The notes under the pieces are model-generated. The model was not told the DNA's origin. It searched no databases and worked only from the letters and a program-made list of their open reading frames with translations. From Chryseobacterium mucoviscidosis (GTDB lineage: Bacteria; Bacteroidota; Bacteroidia; Flavobacteriales; Weeksellaceae), in contig NZ_MVAG01000147.1 of NCBI RefSeq assembly GCF_002177115.1, forward strand, positions 62,001 through 126,000: DNA of 64,000 bases. Direction: 5' to 3'. This document shows, in pieces, positions 44,593 to 53,137 of the stretch (within the stretch, counting starts at the first letter, position 1; each line of letters starts with the position of its first letter). The position numbers and the translations under genes are program-made.

Positions 44593-45656
44593 TGAGTTTT
44601 AACGTTGGAGATAATATTTACAAATTTACTCTTATCAAAAAGTTGGGCGGTAACTTTGGTGAAGTTTGGCATGCTAATGATAATTCTATCAATAAGGAAG
44701 TTGCCTTAAAAATTCTGGAACCATCATTTGAACCTATCGCTAAATTATTAGATGAGGCAAGAATTGGTAATAAGTTTAATCACAAAAACCTTTTGCCCAT
44801 TCATTATGCTGATGTAGCTACTGTTGGAGGCACGATATATACACTTATTTCACAAGAGTATTATAAAAATGGAGCGATTACGAATCAATTGAATGCTCAT
44901 AATTTTTTGCCTTTACCACAGGCATTAAAAGTGTTACAAGATATTTTATTCGGATTAGAATACTTACACAACAGTGGTTTTTATCATAATGACATTAAGC
45001 CCGGTAATATTTTAGTCGATGACCAGCACAATGCTATATTAGCGGATTATGGTATTGCAGGTTTTTCTCCAAGTATAACTCCTATTACACCTAAAAACTC
45101 ATATAAAGTTCACCGTGCACCAGAGACTGCCGGAGGAACCCCGATGATTAGTATTCATTCTGATATATATCAGGTTGGTTGTACGGCTTATCGCTTGTTG
45201 AATGGTATAACTCATTTAAAAAATGAATTTCATGCGTTAGGCCCAACAGCTTATGAAAGTGAAAAAGCTAAAGGCAAAATTCCTAATATCGGAAATTATC
45301 AACCATTTGTACCTTCAAGATTAAAAACTATAATTAATAAATCATTAAATATAGATCCCGGACAACGGTATTCTTCAGCGCTTGAAATGAGAAGAAAGTT
45401 AGAGAAACTTCACTTTCCAGGTTATTGGACGACAGATGCTGCATCAGAATTAGTTGGAATAGGGAAAAAATATTTATACCAATTTGAAATAGAAGCTAAA
45501 GCAGGTGATGTTTTTAATCTACATGCAACAAAAAAGAATAACATTTCAGGAAATATTACAAAAGTAAGTGACTTTACTAAGAAGAACTTAAATAGAAAGG
45601 AAATGGAGAAATTACGTAACGGATTTATCTCCTGGGTAGTTGAAAATGCTAATTAA
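44592..45656 (+). CDS. Serine/threonine protein kinase
   Basis: A 354-residue eukaryotic-type kinase. It has the glycine loop LGGNFGEV (18-25), the ATP lysine K40 (VALKIL), the catalytic loop HNDIKPGNIL with D134 and N139, and the metal-binding motif ADYG at 151-154 (DYG for DFG). The last 80 residues are a basic accessory region. No membrane helix, so it is cytosolic. It is placed between hsdS and hsdR. Kinases are part of several phage-defence systems; whether it modifies HsdR, HsdM or host proteins is unknown. Confidence 0.88.
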   Translation: MSFNVGDNIYKFTLIKKLGGNFGEVWHANDNSINKEVALKILEPSFEPIAKLLDEARIGNKFNHKNLLPIHYADVATVGGTIYTLISQEYYKNGAITNQLNAHNFLPLPQALKVLQDILFGLEYLHNSGFYHNDIKPGNILVDDQHNAILADYGIAGFSPSITPITPKNSYKVHRAPETAGGTPMISIHSDIYQVGCTAYRLLNGITHLKNEFHALGPTAYESEKAKGKIPNIGNYQPFVPSRLKTIINKSLNIDPGQRYSSALEMRRKLEKLHFPGYWTTDAASELVGIGKKYLYQFEIEAKAGDVFNLHATKKNNISGNITKVSDFTKKNLNRKEMEKLRNGFISWVVENAN

Positions 45657-45665
45657 GAAATAATT

Positions 45666-48600
45666 ATGGACACACCTTCATTTAAAGAAGATCATATCTC
45701 CCAGATTCCAGCATTGAAACTGCTGATGAATATGGGCTGGAAATACCTGTCTCCTGATGAAGCTTTGGTAGCTCGTGGAGGTAGAAGTTCAAATGTTTTG
45801 CTGGAAGGTATTTTGAAAGTGCAATTAGGAAAAATAAACAAGATTGAATACAAGCAAAAGGAATTCGCTTTTTCTGAATCCAACATCAACAACGCGATAC
45901 TCGCTATACGTGATTTGCCTGTCCAAGACGGTTTCCTGGCAGCTAATAAAGCCTATTATGAACTCATTACTTTAGGTAAGAGTTTTGACCAGACTGTTTT
46001 AGGAGATAAGAAGAGTTTCTCTTTTAAGTACATCGACTGGAATAATCTGGAGAATAATGTGTATCATATTTCAGAAGAATACAGCGTACTGCGCTCAGAT
46101 CGTACAGACCATTATCGCCCGGACATTGTTTTGTTTATCAATGGTATTCCAATGGTGATAATAGAATGCAAATCCCCTAAAATTAAAGATCCTGTAGAAA
46201 AGGCCATTGAACAGCATTTGAGAAACCAGCAGGAGAATGGTATTCGTAGTTTATACTTATATTCAAATCTTACCATTGCTCTTGCATGTAATGAGGCAAA
46301 GTATGGCACTACCGCAACCAGTAAAGAGTTTTGGGGTGTTTGGAAAGAGATTTTTCGGACTAAAGAGGAAGAACGTTTGTGGGAAAATGAAATTGGGAAA
46401 ATAAAACATAGTCCTCTTCCTAAGGGTGATCGTACTTTGCTGTTTAAAGAGCGATTTAAAAATGTATGGCATTATTTTGAAAATTTAGAGCAAGCTGAGC
46501 AGGTTGTAACTATTCAGGATAAATTACTCTTTAGCTTCTGCCATCCTCAAAGGTTATTGGAAATCATTTATAATTTCATATTATATGATGATGGGATAAA
46601 GAAAGTAGCCCGTTATCAACAGTATTTTGCTATTAAAAATACCTTGTCAAAAATCCTAAAAACAGATGTCAAAGGCAGACACGAAGGCGGTGTAATCTGG
46701 CACACACAAGGAAGTGGAAAATCTTTAACGATGGTGATGCTTGCCCAGTTAATTGCTTCGCATCCTCAAATAAAAAATCCAAAGATACTTTTAGTAACCG
46801 ACCGAATTGATCTTGATGACCAAATTACGGAAACGTTTAGGAAATGTCATGTCCCGGTAGAAAATGCACAGACCGGAAAACATCTGGTGGAGCTTGTACG
46901 AAGCCCGGATGATGCTGTTATAACCACACTCATTCACAAATTTGAAGCTGCGATAAATCAAGCTAAAGATGGATTCGAGTCTCCCGAAATCTATATTTTA
47001 ATAGACGAAGGTCATCGCTCCCAGTACGGCTCCTTCAATGTGAAAATGCAAAAAGTGTTTCCGAATGCCTGTTTTATCGCATTTACAGGTACACCTTTGA
47101 TGAGGAAAGAGAAAAGCACTGCAAATAAATTTGGTGGCATTATTGATGTATATTCCATTACAGATGCTGTTGAAGACGGTGCAGTCATTCCATTGCTATA
47201 TGAAGGACGGCATAATTTGATTGAGGTTAACGAAAAGCCGCTTGACAACTATTTCGACAAAGTGTCCGAGCCACTAACTCCGTATGGAAAAGCAGCTTTG
47301 AAAAGAAAATATAGTTCTAAAAATATTCTTAACAAAGCTGACCAGATCATATATGCAAGAGCTTGGGATATTACTGAACATTTTGTCGATAATTTTCAGG
47401 GTACGGGTTTCAAAGGGCAATTGGTTACTCCTAATAAAGCGACAGCTATTAAGTACAAAGAGTATTTAGATGAAATAGGAAAAGTAACTTCAGAAGTAAT
47501 TATGTCAGCTCCCGACACCCGGGAAGGCGAAGAAGATGCTTTTGATGTATCTGATGACAAGGTGAAAAAATTCTGGAATGCCCGTATGGATAAGTACGGG
47601 ACACAGGATAAGTATGAAAAATCAGTAATCGGTGCATTTAAAAGGCAAGACATCCCGGAACTTATTATAGTAGTGGATAAACTATTAACTGGATTTGATG
47701 CCCCTAGAAATATCGTCCTCTACTTAACCCGACAATTGAAAGAGCACACGTTGTTACAAGCTATTGCCCGAGTAAATCGTGTTTATCCTGGAAAGGATTA
47801 TGGATATATCATCGATTACTTTGGCAATCTTGAAAATCTCGATAATGCAATACAGACATATTCGGGAGATAACATGTTCGATGAGGGAGATTTAGTTGGA
47901 AGCTGGACCAATATAGGAGAAGAAATTAAAAAATTACCTCAAGCTCATTCAGAAGTCTGGGACATTTTTAAAACGATTAAAAACAAATATGATGAACCAG
48001 CTTATGAGGAATTATTGAGTGATGAGGCAATACGGCATCAATTTTATGAGAAAGTTTCTGTCTTTGCCCGTTTGCTAAAATTAGCATTATCAAGTATTGA
48101 CTTCTCTAATTCTACACCAGAAAAGCAAATTGACAAGTATAAATCAGATCTAAAATTCTTCCTAGCCTTAAGAATATCTGTAAAAAGAAGGTTTTCTGAC
48201 GATATTGACTATAAAGAATACGAACCGCAGGTACAGAAACTCATTGACAAGCATATTACTACTGAAGGAGAAGTGCTTCGCATTACAGAATTGGTTGATA
48301 TTTTTGACAAGGAACAACGGGAAGCAGAAGTTGAAAAACTTACTAGCAAGGCAGCAAAGGCTGACCATATTGCCAGCAGAACGATAAGGGCTATAAATAT
48401 TAAAATGAGTGAAGATCCTGTTTTCTATAAAAAGCTTTCTAAGCTCATTCGGGAAGCAATTGAAGAATATCATCAGCAGCGAATTGATGAAGCAGAATTT
48501 TTAAGAAAGGCAAACGAGTATGAGGCTTCTTTTCTTCATGGGCAGAAAGACAACATTCCTGACTCTCTCAGAGGTAATGATATTGGCATCGCTATCTACA

Positions 48601-48881
48601 ATATAGCAACAGATACTTTTAAGGATACGCTAAGTGGAAAACAGAATGTGGCAACAGAATTATCTTTAGGAATTGAAGATGTTATCCGTTCTATTGTTAT
48701 ACAAAATGATCAATTGGTAGTTGACTGGCAAGGTAAACCTGATATTGAGGGCAAGATACGTATCGATATTGATGATTATATTTTTGATTTAAAAAGTAAA
48801 TACGATATCGAGTTTTCATTTGACGATATTGATAAGGTTGTTGAGGATGTCCTAAATGTAGCGAAGATTAAATTTGTATGA
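45666..48881 (+). CDS. hsdR: Type I restriction endonuclease subunit HsdR
   Basis: A 1071-residue protein with an N-terminal PD-(D/E)xK nuclease (D153, E167-C-K169 in RPDIVLFINGIPMVIIECKS), a SF2 helicase with Walker A TQGSGKS at 347-353 and a DEGH box (ILIDEGHRS), and a C-terminal region for HsdM binding. It cuts unmethylated DNA after translocation. It starts nine bases after the kinase and overlaps the next gene by four bases. Confidence 0.95.
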   Translation: MDTPSFKEDHISQIPALKLLMNMGWKYLSPDEALVARGGRSSNVLLEGILKVQLGKINKIEYKQKEFAFSESNINNAILAIRDLPVQDGFLAANKAYYELITLGKSFDQTVLGDKKSFSFKYIDWNNLENNVYHISEEYSVLRSDRTDHYRPDIVLFINGIPMVIIECKSPKIKDPVEKAIEQHLRNQQENGIRSLYLYSNLTIALACNEAKYGTTATSKEFWGVWKEIFRTKEEERLWENEIGKIKHSPLPKGDRTLLFKERFKNVWHYFENLEQAEQVVTIQDKLLFSFCHPQRLLEIIYNFILYDDGIKKVARYQQYFAIKNTLSKILKTDVKGRHEGGVIWHTQGSGKSLTMVMLAQLIASHPQIKNPKILLVTDRIDLDDQITETFRKCHVPVENAQTGKHLVELVRSPDDAVITTLIHKFEAAINQAKDGFESPEIYILIDEGHRSQYGSFNVKMQKVFPNACFIAFTGTPLMRKEKSTANKFGGIIDVYSITDAVEDGAVIPLLYEGRHNLIEVNEKPLDNYFDKVSEPLTPYGKAALKRKYSSKNILNKADQIIYARAWDITEHFVDNFQGTGFKGQLVTPNKATAIKYKEYLDEIGKVTSEVIMSAPDTREGEEDAFDVSDDKVKKFWNARMDKYGTQDKYEKSVIGAFKRQDIPELIIVVDKLLTGFDAPRNIVLYLTRQLKEHTLLQAIARVNRVYPGKDYGYIIDYFGNLENLDNAIQTYSGDNMFDEGDLVGSWTNIGEEIKKLPQAHSEVWDIFKTIKNKYDEPAYEELLSDEAIRHQFYEKVSVFARLLKLALSSIDFSNSTPEKQIDKYKSDLKFFLALRISVKRRFSDDIDYKEYEPQVQKLIDKHITTEGEVLRITELVDIFDKEQREAEVEKLTSKAAKADHIASRTIRAINIKMSEDPVFYKKLSKLIREAIEEYHQQRIDEAEFLRKANEYEASFLHGQKDNIPDSLRGNDIGIAIYNIATDTFKDTLSGKQNVATELSLGIEDVIRSIVIQNDQLVVDWQGKPDIEGKIRIDIDDYIFDLKSKYDIEFSFDDIDKVVEDVLNVAKIKFV

Positions 48882-49585
48882 TGACTGAAACACTTCAATC
48901 AATAGCATTTGGTTCTACGGTTATTAAATATAGTCTTATCTATCAGGAGCGAAAATCTCTTGGTATTAAAGTTTACCCTGATTGTACTGTAAAAGTCGCT
49001 GCACCGTTTGATACAATGAAAATAGAGATACAAAATTACTTAAAGAAAAAAGCCCCATGGATAATCAAACAACAACGTGAGTTTTTATCGTATCAGCCAT
49101 TAACACCTCAACGTTTATATGTTAATGGAGAAACTCATCTTTATCTAGGAAGACAATATAAACTTCGAATCGAAACAAAAAGTATAAATGATGTAAAACT
49201 CTATCGGGGTCATTTAATAATCTATTGTGGTAAAAAAGGAGATGCCAGAGAACTATTAGATAAGTGGTATAGAGAAAGAGCCATAGTACATTTCAAGGAA
49301 ATGCTGGATAAAACGTTTCCTTTATTCAGCAAATTTAAAATTTCAAAACCAGATTTTCAGATCAGACAAATGGAAAAACGCTGGGGAAGTTGCACCCCGG
49401 ATGGCAAAGTTATATTAAACCCTGAATTGATCAAAGCTCCTAAAGGAAGTATTGAGTACGTTATTTTACATGAACTTTGTCACTTGATACATCATAACCA
49501 TAACAAGCACTTCTATGATCTTCAGGAAAGCCTAATGCCAGACTGGAAAAAATGGAAAGAAAGATTGGAACATAGCTTATCATAA
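48878..49585 (+). CDS. YgjP-type (DUF45/M48-like) metallopeptidase
   Basis: A 235-residue protein. The N-terminal half is strand-rich; the C-terminal half has RQMEKRWGSCTPDGKVILNPELI, then HELCHLIHHNHNKHFYDL, the HExxH zinc site and a downstream His. This is the DUF45/YgjP pattern. Genes of this family are often linked to type I R-M hsdR genes, where their role is not known. It is the last gene of the run; the stop is 24 bases from the convergent traD stop. Confidence 0.88.
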   Translation: MMTETLQSIAFGSTVIKYSLIYQERKSLGIKVYPDCTVKVAAPFDTMKIEIQNYLKKKAPWIIKQQREFLSYQPLTPQRLYVNGETHLYLGRQYKLRIETKSINDVKLYRGHLIIYCGKKGDARELLDKWYRERAIVHFKEMLDKTFPLFSKFKISKPDFQIRQMEKRWGSCTPDGKVILNPELIKAPKGSIEYVILHELCHLIHHNHNKHFYDLQESLMPDWKKWKERLEHSLS

Positions 49586-49609
49586 TGCAATTAACAAAAG
49601 GGAGCTTGC

Positions 49610-50245
49610 TCACACAAACTCCCCAATGTCAAAATCACTTAAATCATTTCTCCGCAAAGTGGAAGAACCGGCTTCCGTTTCAGATGAGAGTTTGCTGTCC
49701 AAAAGCTCGGCAATTTTTCGGGAAGCACCCTCAATGGAATTTTCCAGCAGGCTGAATAATTCGGTTCCCTGTAATTTTTGAACTATGGCTACCGCTGTTT
49801 CCTTTTGGGCTGTTTCCAATTTTTCTTTTTGGAGCAACACCCCCACGGAGCTTAGTTCTTCGAAGGTAACCGCTTGGGCAAAACCGTCATCGCCACCGGA
49901 TGTTCCGTACCTGTTCCATTCTTCTTCTTCCTCTTCAAAATCAGGCATATTACTAAAAACTTCGTCCAGCTCTTCCTGCGGAATTTGAATACCTACGTCT
50001 TCATTTTCGTCGTATTCTATGTCTAAATTAGTAGGGTTTATCTCCGGTTCCTGAATTTGGCTTTCATTGGCAGTGTTTGGCGGCGAAAGTCGTGTTACAG
50101 GTTTAGGCTGCCCCATAATATCGGGCAGGCTCGGATTGACTTTTTTCTGTTTTGGCTTTTGCTCCGACCGCTTTTTAATGATAATCTTGTCCTGCAAAAG
50201 CAGAGCAATAACGATGAGCAGGCATATTACAATTACTGTTTCCAT
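49610..50245 (-). CDS. traD: Conjugative transfer protein TraD
   Basis: A 211-residue protein with one N-terminal membrane helix (TVIVICLLIVIALLLQ), a long disordered Pro/Glu/Asp-rich middle with poly-Glu, and a C-terminal helical part. Position after traA-B-C fits TraD of CTnDOT. Its stop lies against the convergent end of the defence island. Confidence 0.75.
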   Translation of the reverse strand: METVIVICLLIVIALLLQDKIIIKKRSEQKPKQKKVNPSLPDIMGQPKPVTRLSPPNTANESQIQEPEINPTNLDIEYDENEDVGIQIPQEELDEVFSNMPDFEEEEEEWNRYGTSGGDDGFAQAVTFEELSSVGVLLQKEKLETAQKETAVAIVQKLQGTELFSLLENSIEGASRKIAELLDSKLSSETEAGSSTLRRNDLSDFDIGEFV

Positions 50246-50248
50246 AGC

Positions 50249-50521
50249 CTAAAAATTTAGCCTGTCAGAATTGTTATATACTTCTCGCATTTCAGCCCCG
50301 AAATCATCAAAATGATGTTGTAGCAGATTGTGTAAGTAATCTGATAGTGTCAGCTTACCGCCACCGACCACAAATACAAGTTGGGTAAGTTTGTGATGAA
50401 ACTCTTTGTTTATATACACTGTTTTTCCATTCCGAGCCAAAAAATTTGTTGGCATAAGAAACGTCGTTTTGTATTCAGCCGTAAGAGAGGCTTTTTTCGA
50501 TTTTTGTTTTGCATTTTTCAT
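50249..50521 (-). CDS. traC: DUF3408 protein (TraC-like)
   Basis: A 90-residue protein with a basic N-terminus and the DUF3408 core: a KTVYINKEFHHKLTQLVFVVGGGKLTLSDYLHNLLQHHF helix-strand-helix of RHH type, similar to the two neighbours (50533-50817 and 50817-51227). The three are paralogues. It probably binds DNA. Gene symbol by analogy with CTnDOT traC. Confidence 0.7.
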   Translation of the reverse strand: MKNAKQKSKKASLTAEYKTTFLMPTNFLARNGKTVYINKEFHHKLTQLVFVVGGGKLTLSDYLHNLLQHHFDDFGAEMREVYNNSDRLNF

Positions 50522-50532
50522 AATCAGATATT

Positions 50533-50817
50533 TTAAAATAGGGGTTTAAACTTTTCTTTGTAATCATCTGTAATTGCTTTTTCAAACAATTCAAAATGAT
50601 GTTCCAAAATATTGTCGAGGTAGGCATACAAAGGTATTTTATCATTCCCGATAACCTGGGCAATACGGGATAGCCGTTCGTGGTATTCCTTTCGTATATA
50701 AATGCTTTTATCTCCTCTTTTCTGCATTTTAGTTGCTTGCAGAAATTCCTGTCCATAGGTTGTTGTCGAGTTATTCCCGGTTACAACCTTTTTCCTTTTT
50801 TTATTGGCTTTCTTCAT
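50533..50817 (-). CDS. DUF3408 protein
   Basis: A 94-residue paralogue of its neighbours: a Lys-rich N-terminus, then KSIYIRKEYHERLSRIAQ, IPLYAYLDNILEHHFELF. The ribbon-helix-helix-like core suggests a DNA-binding role in transfer or segregation. Its start touches the stop of the next upstream gene, so it is translated from the same message. Confidence 0.75.
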   Translation of the reverse strand: MKKANKKRKKVVTGNNSTTTYGQEFLQATKMQKRGDKSIYIRKEYHERLSRIAQVIGNDKIPLYAYLDNILEHHFELFEKAITDDYKEKFKPLF

Positions 50818-51227
50818 TATATAATAGGTTTAAAACGTTCGTTGAAATAATCTGTAATATCATCGCCAAATTCCCTGAAGTGGTGTTCAAGGATATTGTC
50901 AATGTAGGAATAGAGCGTTGTTTTTTCCTCTCTTGTCAATTGCACGATGCGAAGCAACCTTTCGTGGTATTCCGGACGTATGTAAACGACCTTGCCGCTA
51001 CGACCGGACGGAAACCGATTGACCAAAAATGTTTCCTCGTAGTCTGCTTTTTTTGATGAGCTGCTTCGGGTTTTTTCTTTGGGCTTCGCCTTGATTTCTT
51101 TTATTTCATCCACCTGCTGATTATTTTGAGGCGGAACAACAGGCTCATCGCCACTGATGATATTCATCAAATAATCCTCATCAACATCAGGCTTTTTGAA
51201 ATTGTTGTTTCTGTTATCTGTACTCAT
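50817..51227 (-). CDS. traB: DUF3408 protein (TraB-like)
   Basis: A 136-residue protein with an acidic/basic disordered N-terminal half and the DUF3408 core at about 75-130 (GKVVYIRPEYHERLLRIVQ, TLYSYIDNILEHHFREFG). Together with the ParA-like gene upstream it resembles a ParA/RHH partition pair. Symbol by analogy with CTnDOT traB. Confidence 0.75.
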   Translation of the reverse strand: MSTDNRNNNFKKPDVDEDYLMNIISGDEPVVPPQNNQQVDEIKEIKAKPKEKTRSSSSKKADYEETFLVNRFPSGRSGKVVYIRPEYHERLLRIVQLTREEKTTLYSYIDNILEHHFREFGDDITDYFNERFKPII

Positions 51228-51239
51228 AGTTTATCGCTT

Positions 51240-52007
51240 TTATAGATGAGTGATTTTTAAAAATTCCTCTACAAACAAATCCATTTTCGTTGCTTTTAAC
51301 AATTGTGTTTCTGCTGGCAGTAAACTTGACCTGAACACATAAGTTTCGGTATCGTCTGTTTCCTTTCGGAAACGCTTACTATCCATTATCCTTGTTTCCA
51401 TTATGGGCAGGTTGAGTTGACGGATGACACTTTGATAAGCCTCATACAAGCCAGTTTTTTCTCTGCCGTCCACTTGGTTCCAGAACAGCCACAACTCTTG
51501 CTCATTATTACCCTCAATGGTTTTCGGGAGTTCAAGAAAGGCTTTGGTAAAGCCCAATGTACTTTCCACCACTAAGCGGTCGGCGGTTATGGGCGAAAAG
51601 ATAAAGTCCATCATTTTTAAGGTGGTCAATACACCTTTGGTATTAGCGGTTCCCGGCAGGTCAAAGAAAATGACATCGGGAGCAATAGCCGATTGGGTTT
51701 CATATTCGGATGCTTTTTCCAAAGCATATTCAGCTTTGCTTTTGATAATCGGATACGCCTTTTTGTTAATGGTTTGAAACTGCTTCATTGCCGCCCTTTT
51801 ATGATACTCATTTTGCATTAAGGTCTTCTTATCCCGTTCACGCATATTGGTCAGGCTGTGTTGCGGAAAGTCGCAATCCAATACCAGTACATTAAAACCT
51901 AACCGGTAGTGTAGCACACTTGCCAGCAAGGTGGTCATTGTTGATTTTCCTACGCCACCTTTTTGGGTGGAGAAGCTGATTTTTAAAGTTTTTTGCTTTG
52001 TTTCCAT
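51240..52007 (-). CDS. traA: ParA-family ATPase TraA
   Basis: A 255-residue ATPase with the deviant Walker A KGGVGKST at residues 16-23, DCDFPQHSL as the A' motif, and VIFFDLPGT as Walker B. It matches ParA/TraA at the head of CTnDOT-type tra regions, where it may position the element or the mating machinery. It starts the leftward traA-B-C-D run. Confidence 0.9.
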   Translation of the reverse strand: METKQKTLKISFSTQKGGVGKSTMTTLLASVLHYRLGFNVLVLDCDFPQHSLTNMRERDKKTLMQNEYHKRAAMKQFQTINKKAYPIIKSKAEYALEKASEYETQSAIAPDVIFFDLPGTANTKGVLTTLKMMDFIFSPITADRLVVESTLGFTKAFLELPKTIEGNNEQELWLFWNQVDGREKTGLYEAYQSVIRQLNLPIMETRIMDSKRFRKETDDTETYVFRSSLLPAETQLLKATKMDLFVEEFLKITHL

Positions 52008-52365
52008 TATTTAAAAATTTATTGTTACACTCTTTACTTGTTTTGGAGGTTTGAATATTCGTGTATTTGAATATTCCCTCATTACCAAATTCCTGCATTA
52101 CTTTTTTGGTATTTTCCTGTACTGTTTTTTTCTTTCCTTACAGCCTTGTCAGGTATATTCTTTGGCAAGTGGTAAGGCTTACAAAAGGCAAAATGCTTTA
52201 CCGCTTTTATGCTTTTACACTTTTATACTTTTAAAACCTTATGCTTTTATTCCAAACTACCTGTATGCAAACCTGACTTTCTTCCTTGTTTAAATACATT
52301 TTTTGCTACCTGCCCTAAAACTATAAGGCAAATAAAGCGAATGATTGACCTGTTGATTGATGTGT

Positions 52366-52400
52366 GGCAGTGTTTGGCGTTCAAAGGCAGTGTTTGGCAC
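52366..52400. repeat. Two direct copies of the GGCAGTGTTTGGC motif
   Basis: GGCAGTGTTTGGCGT at 52366-52380 and GGCAGTGTTTGGCAC at 52386-52400 are in direct orientation, 20 bases apart (two helical turns). They lie in the 690-base gap between traA and mobA, upstream of the oriT hairpins. Confidence 0.65.
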
Positions 52401-52494
52401 TGTTGCACAGTACAATCCTTTCGTAAAGAGGGCTTTACTTTGTATTGTGATTTTTATTAACGGATTTATGCAAAAGGTTTTTGACAAAACGGAG

Positions 52495-52632
52495 GTAACA
52501 GCAACGGCATCGAGCCGTTTTTCCCTGTTACTTTCAATCCGTCCCGTAGGGCGGATTATTGTGTTCACCGGAACACGGCAAGTTGTGTTTTGAGGCACTC
52601 GAAACCGAGTTAGTGCCTCAAAACAACTTGCC
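52495..52632. other. oriT: Probable origin of transfer (oriT) with clustered hairpins
   Basis: Four adjacent inverted repeats lie just before mobA. (1) GTAACAG/CTGTTAC at 52495-52531 encloses AACGGC/GCCGTT. (2) AATCCG/CGGATT at 52536-52557. (3) GTGTTC/GAACAC at 52561-52576. (4) A long repeat at 52577-52632 whose arms share GGCAAGTTGT and TTTGAGGCACT with its complement, broken by a two-base bulge, around a 12-base loop. Dense dyads next to mobA/mobB are expected of an oriT; the nic base cannot be fixed by eye. Confidence 0.65.
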
Positions 52633-52697
52633 CTTTGCAGGGGGCAGAAAACGCTCTCCGAAGTCGAGGTTTTGTGTGGATTAAAAATGGATTTGTG

Positions 52698-53135
52698 ATG
52701 AACGAGAACAGTAACAGCAAACAGAATAAGGGCGGACGGACACCAAAAACCGACCCAAGCATCCACCGCCACGTTTTCCGTCTTACGGACGAAGAAAACG
52801 CTAAACTCTTATCGCTTTTTGAAGCATCGGGAATGCCCAATAAAGCCAAGTTTATCATTTCCCTGCTGTTCAGTAAGGAAATGAAATCGGTTAAGATTGA
52901 CAAAGGAACGGTTGATTTTTATATGCGGTTGACCTCGTTTCATAGCCAGTTCCGTTCCGTAGGCGTGAATTATAATCAGGTTGTAAAGCTGCTGTACAAA
53001 CATTTTTCCGAGAAAAAGGCGGCAGCGTTCCTCTATAAATTGGAAAAACAGACGGCTGAAATGGCGATGCTATGCCAAAAAATCATCCAGCTAACCGAGG
53101 AATTTGAAACAAAATACCTGAAAAAACAGCCTTAG
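52698..53135 (+). CDS. mobA: Mobilisation protein MobA (relaxosome accessory)
   Basis: A 145-residue basic protein: an N-terminal polar stretch (GGRTPKTDPSIHRHVFRLTDEENAKLLSLFEASG) of RHH type followed by two helices. It resembles MobA/MbeC-like nicking accessories of Bacteroidetes elements that bend oriT DNA for the relaxase. The ORF can be read from 52635, but this extension would lie in the oriT region; the ATG at 52698 is preferred. Two bases separate it from mobB. Confidence 0.82.
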   Translation: MNENSNSKQNKGGRTPKTDPSIHRHVFRLTDEENAKLLSLFEASGMPNKAKFIISLLFSKEMKSVKIDKGTVDFYMRLTSFHSQFRSVGVNYNQVVKLLYKHFSEKKAAAFLYKLEKQTAEMAMLCQKIIQLTEEFETKYLKKQP

Positions 53136-53137
53136 AG

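Noticed and set aside
50069..50082. GGCAGTGTTTGGCG copy inside traD as a regulatory site
   Set aside because: It is within coding sequence and could be fixed by the protein, so it is not counted as a site.
52635..52697. N-terminal extension of mobA from an upstream ATG
   Set aside because: It would translate part of the oriT region; the ATG at 52698 gives the normal MobA start.
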